NCBI GenBank assembly: GCA_005883865.1
Contig: VBAO01000128.1
Location: 1-5,265, forward strand
Direction of reading: 5' to 3'
Length of the DNA: 5,265 nt
DNA from: Candidatus Segetimicrobium genomatis
Lineage (GTDB): Bacteria; Sysuimicrobiota; Sysuimicrobiia; Sysuimicrobiales; Segetimicrobiaceae
Shown: one piece after another, positions 1-4,991 of the stretch
Position numbering within the stretch: the stretch's first letter is position 1
Layout: each line of letters opens with the position of its first letter
Translations under genes and position numbers: made by a program
The notes under the pieces: model-generated
The model's input: only the letters and a program-made list of their open reading frames with translations
Database searches by the model: none
Told to the model about the DNA's origin: nothing

Positions 1-133
1 CGGCAAACCCCTTCGGGCCCGGCTTGGGCCCGAACAGCTTGGGATACCCATGGAGGATGAACGTGAACGCCACTCCCAGGCGTATGAAATCAGGCCCCCA
101 GGATGCCAGCCCCCCGAAGATGCTTTGCAACAT
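1..133 (-). CDS. DoxX family membrane protein, N-terminal part (runs off left edge)
   Basis: The reverse strand opens at ATG (133-131) and stays open for 44 codons to the window edge. A strong AAAGGAGGG ribosome-binding site lies just upstream on that strand, which fixes the start. The peptide begins MLQSIFGGLASW and then enters a hydrophobic helix, FIRLGVAFTFILHGYPKLFG (about residues 16-35). The pattern Arg-Leu-Gly ... Phe ... HG-x-x-KLFG at the end of the first membrane segment is typical of the DoxX/DoxD-like family, small four-helix inner-membrane proteins of poorly defined role that are often linked to redox or thiol stress. Only the first helix and the following loop are visible. The gene is transcribed away from the oxalate operon, so a functional link is not implied, although the two share an upstream region. 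The family call rests on a short motif. The strand and start are more secure than the function. Confidence 0.72.
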   Translation of the reverse strand, partial: MLQSIFGGLASWGPDFIRLGVAFTFILHGYPKLFGPKPGPKGFA

Positions 134-202
134 TCGGTTCCCTCCTTTTCTGCGCAATGGCTTCGGTGAGAATTGATTGCGCGACCCCTCGACACCTCTC
201 CC

Positions 203-232
203 TTGACAGGGGCCAATCCCGCTCTCTACAAT
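203..232 (+). promoter_or_regulatory. Sigma-70 type promoter for the regulator and oxidoreductase operon
   Basis: TTGACA at 203-208 is a perfect -35 hexamer. TACAAT at 227-232 is a one-mismatch -10 hexamer, and the spacer is 18 bases. The predicted transcription start is about 239-240, leaving a leader of roughly 80-100 bases before the GntR gene. CTCTC (222-226) and GAGAG (234-238) form a 5-base inverted repeat around the -10 box. This is the only near-consensus promoter I found in the window, and the close gene spacing downstream suggests it drives all four genes through 4641. Confidence 0.7.
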
Positions 233-238
233 CGAGAG

Positions 239-262
239 TGGTCATTGGTCAGACCACTGGTC
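239..262. promoter_or_regulatory. Probable operator for a FadR-type GntR regulator
   Basis: TGGTCAGACCA at 246-256 is a perfect palindrome around a central A. It matches the TGGTNNNACCA pattern bound by FadR-subfamily GntR proteins such as FadR, PdhR and LldR. Two further TGGTC half-sites flank it at 239-243 and 258-262. The cluster covers the predicted start point and the first transcribed bases of the promoter at 203-232. It lies about 80 bases upstream of the GntR gene, so autorepression released by an effector is the natural reading. Binding by this particular protein is inferred. Confidence 0.65.
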
Positions 263-341
263 CAAAGGGCCTGAGGCACGGTCTGGCCCAGGGTTCGAGC
301 GGGAGGGGGGAGGCACGATTTCCCAGGATCCTACCGCAATT

Positions 342-1127
342 TTGCGGGAGACCTTCGAGCCCATCAAGCGCAGGAAGATCTACGCCGAGATCGCCTCCCA
401 GATCCACGGCCTGATCGAGGACGGCCGGTTGAAGCCCGGCGACAGGCTCCCTCCTGAGCGTGACTTGGCGGAAATGTTTGGCGTCAGCCGCACCTCGGTC
501 CGAGACGCCATCCGCGTCCTCGAGATGGGCGGGCTCGTCGAGCCCCGGCACGGCGAGGGGACCATTGTTCGAGAGGGGCCGATCGATGCGATCGTCAGCC
601 CGCTCGCCGGCGCCCTCGCCGCTTCCAAGGACCTCACCGCAGACCTCTTCGACATGCGCAAGATGCTGGAACCCCCGCTGGCCCGCGCCGCAGCGCTGCG
701 GGCAACCGCCGAGGATCTCGACGCGCTCCGGGAGATCATGTCGCGCCAGGCCGAGCAAAACCGGCAGGGGAACGTCGCGATCGCCGAGGATACGGCGTTC
801 CACTACCAGATCGCGACCGCGGCCAAGAATCAGGTCGTCCTCCGGGTCATCGACGTGATCATGGATCTCCTTCGGGAGAGCCGGGTCAGGTCGCTCCAGG
901 GCCGCGCCCGGGCCGAACGCTCGCTGGCGGGTCACCGGCGCATCTTCGCGGCGATCCAGGGCCGGGACCCCGAGGCGGCGGCCGGTGCGATGCGGTTGCA
1001 CATCGAAGAGATCGAGTCGCTCCAGGCGATCCCGCCTGGGGATGTTGCCCGTCAGAAGCGCGACGCGCCGGACGCCCGCCTGACGTCTGCGGTGAGGGCA
1101 TCGGGGCCGGCGGAGGGGGAGAGCTGA
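342..1127 (+). CDS. GntR family transcriptional regulator, FadR subfamily (FCD domain)
   Basis: This is a DNA-binding repressor or activator of 261 residues, the usual size for the subfamily. Residues 5-77 form the GntR winged helix: FEPIKRRKIYAEIASQI, then KPGDRLPPERDLAEMFGVSR, TSVRDAIRVLEMGGLVE and the wing RHGEGTIV. Residues about 100-230 form an all-helical FCD ligand domain. D150, H154 (DTAFH), H198 and H220 stand where FCD proteins bind a metal, and R106 and E110 lie in the helix that usually contacts a carboxylate effector. The last 30 residues look disordered. The stop overlaps the next ATG by one base (TGATG), so it is cotranscribed and probably translationally coupled with the oxidoreductase. 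Oxalate or a related acid is the likely effector, by context only. The start is uncertain. TTG at 342 is the only standard start codon upstream of the domain but has a weak ribosome-binding site. ATT at 318, four bases after GGGGAGG, would add eight residues. Confidence 0.9.
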   Translation: MRETFEPIKRRKIYAEIASQIHGLIEDGRLKPGDRLPPERDLAEMFGVSRTSVRDAIRVLEMGGLVEPRHGEGTIVREGPIDAIVSPLAGALAASKDLTADLFDMRKMLEPPLARAAALRATAEDLDALREIMSRQAEQNRQGNVAIAEDTAFHYQIATAAKNQVVLRVIDVIMDLLRESRVRSLQGRARAERSLAGHRRIFAAIQGRDPEAAAGAMRLHIEEIESLQAIPPGDVARQKRDAPDARLTSAVRASGPAEGES

Positions 1128-2296
1128 TGGCACGGACCATCTCGGTCGAGGTCGTCTACCGGGGGATCTTTCAAAAGACGCTCGCGAAGAACATCTGCCG
1201 CGGCATCGTGCTGGCCGCCCGCAAGGAAGGCAAGATCGGCATCTCGTTCGGGCGGTACGGCGACTCGCCGGAGCGGAACGGCATCCCGGCCAAGAACTTC
1301 GCGATCGTCGCCCCCAACGAGGAAGAGCTCCAGCTGAGCATGGCCCAGTACGAGCCGGAGACGACCGACGTGACCATCAGCGTGGACGACATGCTGTGTA
1401 AGGGCGTCGAGTCGTGGGCCTGGTACGGGCTCCAGCCGATCAACCAGAAGGTCCGCGATCAGGGGACCCTGATCGTCACCTCGATGCTGCCCGCCGAGGC
1501 GCTCATCAACTTCTGCCACACCAAGCCCACCCCGTATCGCCTGGCGGTCATCCCGGCGATCCCGAGCTTCTCGGGGCTGTGGGTCTACAAGGACGATCAC
1601 ACCGACGTCCGGATCCTGGGCGCGCTGCCCAAGGTCTGCCCCGAACTGGTCAGCCTCGACAGCATCCAGAAGGCCATCAAGGAGGAGTGGAACGACGACC
1701 TGAAGGTCACGTCCGCGCGCCGGACGTACGAGCACACGGCCACGCGCACGGTGCGGCCGGGGGAAGGCAACCCCGAGGTCCCGTTCAAGTTCGACCTCCC
1801 CGGCTGGACGAAGATGCGGGAAGGCGTCACGATCGACGGCATCCGGCTCGGCGAGCCGATCAAGTTCGGGGACCAGATCGGCGGGTATCGCCCGGCGCGC
1901 AACCCGTACTTCAAGAAGTACACGACCCGGACGATGCGGCCGGTCATCGACTTCGACAAGTGCATCAAGTGCACGCTCTGCTGGCTGCAGTGCCCCGACT
2001 CGTGCTTCGATGTGACGCCGGACCAGACCTACGACTTGAATGCCGAGGCGTGCTGCGGCTGTGGCGTCTGCGAGGCGGTGTGCCCGGTCGACAACTGCGT
2101 CACCATGGTCAACGAGGCGGAGTTTGCCGACAACAAGAGCCAGTGGGAAGCGTACAAGCAGGACAAGCAGGCGTACCAGGCCTGGGTCGACGAGAAGCTC
2201 ACCCATCGCCCCGAGCGCTCGCACGGATTCCGATACCGGGGGCAGTACCAGGAACAGGTCGCCAAGCAGGGCGTCGGCCCGGGCGGGGCCGAGTAG
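1127..2296 (+). CDS. Oxalate oxidoreductase-like gamma-delta fusion subunit (2-oxoacid:ferredoxin oxidoreductase)
   Basis: This 389-residue protein joins the gamma and delta parts of a 2-oxoacid:ferredoxin oxidoreductase. Residues 1-190 resemble the gamma domain (VVYRGIFQKTLAKNICRGIV, then GKIGISFGRYGDSPERNG), but the glycine-rich GRGGQG of classical gamma subunits is replaced by RGIFQK. After a linker, residues 270-325 are a two-cluster ferredoxin domain: CIKCTLCWLQCP (C279, C282, C285, C289) and C309, C312, C315, C319 in CCGCGVCEAVCP, with an extra C310. These would hold the medial and distal [4Fe-4S] clusters that carry electrons from the TPP site to soluble ferredoxin in the cytoplasm. 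A charged, aromatic tail (326-389) follows. The fused gamma-delta arrangement is that of Moorella thermoacetica OOR, whose subunit I recall as shorter, about 315 residues. The start overlaps the GntR stop and has GGAGG at 1112-1116, inside that gene. The oxidoreductase family is certain; the oxalate assignment rests mainly on the alpha subunit. Confidence 0.9.
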   Translation: MARTISVEVVYRGIFQKTLAKNICRGIVLAARKEGKIGISFGRYGDSPERNGIPAKNFAIVAPNEEELQLSMAQYEPETTDVTISVDDMLCKGVESWAWYGLQPINQKVRDQGTLIVTSMLPAEALINFCHTKPTPYRLAVIPAIPSFSGLWVYKDDHTDVRILGALPKVCPELVSLDSIQKAIKEEWNDDLKVTSARRTYEHTATRTVRPGEGNPEVPFKFDLPGWTKMREGVTIDGIRLGEPIKFGDQIGGYRPARNPYFKKYTTRTMRPVIDFDKCIKCTLCWLQCPDSCFDVTPDQTYDLNAEACCGCGVCEAVCPVDNCVTMVNEAEFADNKSQWEAYKQDKQAYQAWVDEKLTHRPERSHGFRYRGQYQEQVAKQGVGPGGAE

Positions 2297-2341
2297 ATGA
2301 GCGCCGATCCGGCGGGCACAAGGAGATGGGAATTGGTGCGT

Positions 2342-2350
2342 AAAGGAGGG
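2342..2350 (+). promoter_or_regulatory. Ribosome-binding site deciding the alpha-subunit start
   Basis: AAAGGAGGG lies 8 bases before ATG at 2359 and 5 bases before GTG at 2356. Both codons are in frame, so the protein starts at one of these two adjacent codons. ATG is preferred for codon type and spacing. Confidence 0.75.
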
Positions 2351-2358
2351 ACGGTGTG

Positions 2359-3591
2359 ATGGATCCCGATTCGGCGACGGCGGTCCGGGTCGCAGCAGCG
2401 GAGCAGGAAGCGCTGATCAGCGGGAGCGAGGCGGTCGCGGTCGCGACCAGGCTGGCGGACGTCGACGTCCTCACCGCGTACCCGATCCGGCCGTACGACA
2501 CGTTGATGCAGTACGTGGCCAAGCAGATCGCCAACGGCGAGCAGGACGCCGAGTACATCGTGGCGGAGAGCGAGCACAGCCAGTTCGAGATCGCCAAGCA
2601 CGCGGAGGCGGTCGGCGCGCGCGCGATGTGCGGCTCGAGCGGGGTGGGCTGGTGCTACGCGTTCGAGGCGATCGCCGTCACCCCGGCCCTCCGCCTGCCG
2701 CTGGTGGCCATGGTGGGCAACCGGGCGCTCGACGACCCCGGGGCGTTCGGCACCGAGCACAACGACGCGCTCGCGGCCCGCGATCTCGGATGGATGCACG
2801 TCTGGGTCGATACCGCCCAGGAGGCGCTCGACACGACGTTGATGGCCTACCGGGTGGCGGAGGACCGCCGGGTCTTCCTCCCGTGCGCGATCAGCACCGA
2901 TGGGGCGTTCCTGACGCACTCGCAAACGCTGGTGAAGATCCCGCCCCAGACGTGGGTGGACGAGTTCCTTCCCCCGTACAATCGCGGGGACCTCCGGCTC
3001 CACCCCGATAACCCGATCACCATCGCCCCGCAGGTCAACGAGGACTGGCTGATGGAGATCCGCCGCCAGACGGACGAGGCGATGCGGAACGCCCGCGGGG
3101 TGATCGAGGAAGCCTACCGGGACTTCCGCCGGATCTTTGGGCGGGGCGAGGGCAACCCGTTCTTCGAGGAGTACCGCACCGAGGACGCCGAGGTCGTGCT
3201 GGTCGGCATGGGGACCCTCTCCATGCCGGTAAAGGTCGTGATCCGCAAGCTGCGCGAGCAGGGGGAGAAGGTCGGGTTCGTGCGGGTCCGGTGGTTCCGG
3301 CCATTCGACCACGAGCGGCTCGGCGCGCTCCTGTCGCGGTTTCGCGCGATCGGGGTCATCGACCGGGACTTTTCGATGGGCTCGCCGTTCAATAGCGGCG
3401 TGCTCGCCAACGAGATCCGGGCGACGCTGTACGCGCAGGACAGGCGCCCGCCCGTCGTCAGCTTCATCGCCGGGCTCGGGGGACGGGAAGTCACGATCCC
3501 CGCGGTCAAGGAAATGATCGAGCAGACCCGCAGGGCGGCCGCGGCGGGGAAGGCCCCCGCGGACACCCAGTGGATCGGCGTCAGAGCATAG
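2359..3591 (+). CDS. Oxalate oxidoreductase-like alpha subunit (substrate-binding, 2-oxoacid:ferredoxin oxidoreductase)
   Basis: This 410-residue subunit (from ATG 2359; GTG 2356 would add one) matches the alpha chain of 2-oxoacid:ferredoxin oxidoreductases. Domain I is about residues 15-245 and domain II (VVLVGMGTLS to the end) about 278-385. Domain I contacts TPP and the substrate. The pyruvate-enzyme motif YPITPSS is replaced by YPIRPY (Y41, R44), and the loop GNRALDDPGAFG supplies R122, D125 and F130. These fit, at a constant offset of 13, the residues I recall for Moorella thermoacetica OOR: Y28, R31, R109, D112 and F117. There, the arginines bind the second carboxylate of oxalate and the switch loop moves during catalysis. 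The expected reaction is oxalate plus oxidised ferredoxin to 2 CO2 plus reduced ferredoxin, without CoA. Only 62 bases separate it from gamma-delta and 12 from beta. The fold is certain; oxalate as substrate is likely but untested. Confidence 0.88.
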   Translation: MDPDSATAVRVAAAEQEALISGSEAVAVATRLADVDVLTAYPIRPYDTLMQYVAKQIANGEQDAEYIVAESEHSQFEIAKHAEAVGARAMCGSSGVGWCYAFEAIAVTPALRLPLVAMVGNRALDDPGAFGTEHNDALAARDLGWMHVWVDTAQEALDTTLMAYRVAEDRRVFLPCAISTDGAFLTHSQTLVKIPPQTWVDEFLPPYNRGDLRLHPDNPITIAPQVNEDWLMEIRRQTDEAMRNARGVIEEAYRDFRRIFGRGEGNPFFEEYRTEDAEVVLVGMGTLSMPVKVVIRKLREQGEKVGFVRVRWFRPFDHERLGALLSRFRAIGVIDRDFSMGSPFNSGVLANEIRATLYAQDRRPPVVSFIAGLGGREVTIPAVKEMIEQTRRAAAAGKAPADTQWIGVRA

Positions 3592-3603
3592 GGGGAGAGA
3601 GCC

Positions 3604-4641
3604 ATGGACGCCAAGCTGCAGGTACCGACCCTCGACTCACCGCTTCCGGTCCTCGAGCCGATCAAGGGCGTCAAGAAGGCGCCTCTTGAGGAATACTTTA
3701 CCTCCGGCCACCGGACGTGCCAGGGGTGCGAGTCGGCCCTGGTGATGAAGCTCATGGTCAAGGCGGCCGGCCCCCGCACGGTCGTGCTCGGGAGCACCGG
3801 GTGCATGTACGTCGCCAACACGACCTACTACAGCACCTCCTGGGTCGTGCCCTGGATGCACACGCAGTTGGGGTCGTCGGGGTCGGCGGCGGTCGGCACC
3901 GCCGCGGGGTACCGCGCGCTCATGCGGAAGGGCAAGATCAAGCGCGAGCCGATCAACGTGATCTCGTTCTGCGGCGACGGCGGCGGGGCGGATATGGGCC
4001 TCTCGGCGATCTCCGGCGCGCTGCAGCACATGGACTACAACCACCTGATCCTCCTGTACGACAACGAATCGTACGCCAACACCGACATCCAGGCGTCGGG
4101 CAGCACGCCCTATGGGGCCAACACCACGTTCAGCCCGCACGGCAAGGCCAAGCGGATCCTCCACAAGCGGTGGAAGAAGAACATGGCCGCGATGCTGGCC
4201 GCGGGGCACCCGGAGTGCCGGTACGTCGGCACGGTGTGCGCCAGTTATGCGGTGGATTTCATGAACCGGATCCGGAAGGCGCTCAGCATCGGCGGGCCGA
4301 CCTTCATTCACTCCCTCGACCCGTGCCCGAAGGGGTGGGATTACGACCCGATGCTTTCCCACGAACTGGGGGAACTGGCGGTGCTGGCCGGGATCTGGCC
4401 CCTGTTCGAGGTCGAGCAACACCAGCTGCGCCTGTACGGGAAGACCCGGGCGATCGTGGAAGGCCGCCAGAAGCGGCTCCCCGTTCGGGACTATCTCATG
4501 AAGCAGGGCCGGTTCGCCCACTTCACCAATGATGATATCGACTACTTCCAGGCCAAGATCGATGAGATGTGGACGAGGTGGCTGATCCCGGGCGTGCTCC
4601 CGTTTTCGACCGACGTGTTGAACGAAAGGCCGCCGGCGTAA
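3604..4641 (+). CDS. Oxalate oxidoreductase-like beta subunit (TPP-binding, proximal [4Fe-4S])
   Basis: This 345-residue catalytic subunit binds thiamine diphosphate through GDGGGADMGL (G124-D125-G126) and the matching YDNESYANTDIQ segment (N154-T160), about 30 residues on, which together coordinate the Mg-diphosphate. The proximal [4Fe-4S] cluster should use C39 and C42 (HRTCQGCE), C67 (STGCMY) and C241 (HSLDPCPKGW), as in pyruvate:ferredoxin oxidoreductases. N159 probably corresponds to the active-site Asn (N143 as I recall it) in Moorella OOR. The chain is about 30 residues longer than I recall for the Moorella protein, split between a Pro-rich N-terminal extension (1-25) and the C-terminus. 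The start is ATG after GGGGGAG (3591-3597), and the alpha stop lies only 12 bases upstream. The subunit is cytoplasmic and works in a complex with alpha and gamma-delta. Family certain, oxalate specificity inferred from alpha and context. Confidence 0.9.
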   Translation: MDAKLQVPTLDSPLPVLEPIKGVKKAPLEEYFTSGHRTCQGCESALVMKLMVKAAGPRTVVLGSTGCMYVANTTYYSTSWVVPWMHTQLGSSGSAAVGTAAGYRALMRKGKIKREPINVISFCGDGGGADMGLSAISGALQHMDYNHLILLYDNESYANTDIQASGSTPYGANTTFSPHGKAKRILHKRWKKNMAAMLAAGHPECRYVGTVCASYAVDFMNRIRKALSIGGPTFIHSLDPCPKGWDYDPMLSHELGELAVLAGIWPLFEVEQHQLRLYGKTRAIVEGRQKRLPVRDYLMKQGRFAHFTNDDIDYFQAKIDEMWTRWLIPGVLPFSTDVLNERPPA

Positions 4642-4991
4642 ACCGGGGGCAGCAGCCGGGGGACAACTGCATAGGGGAACGTGGCTTCGCGATCCTGGCG
4701 CGCGAGGTGACGATGGAGGGGACCGAAGGCTTCCGCCGGTGTCAGAGCATCTCTGGCGCGGGGGGGAGCCTTTGCGTTTGTGCGCGTCTCTACAGTGAAG
4801 GGGGGTGAACGGGAGAGGGACGGGTGACTCGCCGTGGAGGTCGCCGAGACATCAGTGAGAAGGGTCGACACCGGGGTGGGGAACATGCATACGGGCGACG
4901 TCGACACGAAGAACGCACACCGTGTACGTCTTTGCGGGCGACGCCAATGTGGTCGCGATGTATTCTCCCGCACGCTAAGGAGGGATGCGTG
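4642..4991. other. 350-base non-coding gap between beta subunit and transporter
   Basis: I see no convincing gene here. The forward frame upstream of 4992 stays open to about 4824, but its peptide is Arg-rich and unlike a protein. A modest hairpin, CTTCGCG (4685-4691) with CGCGAGG (4701-4707), has a 9-base loop and one G-T pair. It has no T-run after it, so it is not a clear terminator and read-through to the transporter is possible. TCTCTACAGT at 4787-4796 resembles the -10 region of the promoter at 203-232 but lacks a -35 hexamer. GTCGACAC occurs twice, at 4864-4871 and 4900-4907. One isolated TGGTC half-site lies at 4950-4954. The end of the gap carries AAGGAGGG (4977-4984), the transporter's ribosome-binding site. 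Confidence 0.6.

Noticed and set aside
249..1133. 294-codon reverse-strand open frame across the GntR gene
   Set aside because: The opposite strand carries an intact winged-helix and FCD protein; this frame has no domain.
1052..2224. 390-codon reverse-strand open frame across the gamma-delta gene
   Set aside because: It is antisense to a clear iron-sulfur subunit, has an Arg/Asp/Val/Leu-rich composition typical of GC-rich shadow frames, and shows no family motif.
2029..3312. 427-codon reverse-strand open frame across gamma-delta and alpha
   Set aside because: It spans two real genes and their junction, is low in complexity and has no recognisable domain or ribosome-binding site.
2356..3591. 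Alpha and beta genes as ordinary pyruvate:ferredoxin oxidoreductase
   Set aside because: The pyruvate motif YPITPSS is changed to YPIRPY and the switch-loop residues match oxalate oxidoreductase, so the pyruvate label is less likely, though not excluded without alignment.
3637..4521. 294-codon reverse-strand open frame across beta
   Set aside because: It is antisense to the TPP-binding gene and rich in His/Arg/Pro/Gly with no motif, as expected of a shadow.
4685..4707. Hairpin CTTCGCG/CGCGAGG as a rho-independent terminator
   Set aside because: The stem is short with a 9-base loop and no T-run follows, so it is recorded only as a weak structure.
4864..4907. Two GTCGACAC copies 36 bases apart as a possible CRISPR repeat
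   Set aside because: There are only two copies of 8 bases, with no repeat of CRISPR length and no further units.
4542..4973. 143-codon reverse-strand open frame in the gap before the transporter
   Set aside because: It overlaps the end of beta and has no motif or convincing start; it does not explain the gap.
4824..4991. In-frame 56-codon N-terminal extension of the transporter from GTG 4824
   Set aside because: The peptide is Arg/His-rich and not membrane-like, while ATG 4992 has an excellent ribosome-binding site and aligns with the OxlT N-terminus.
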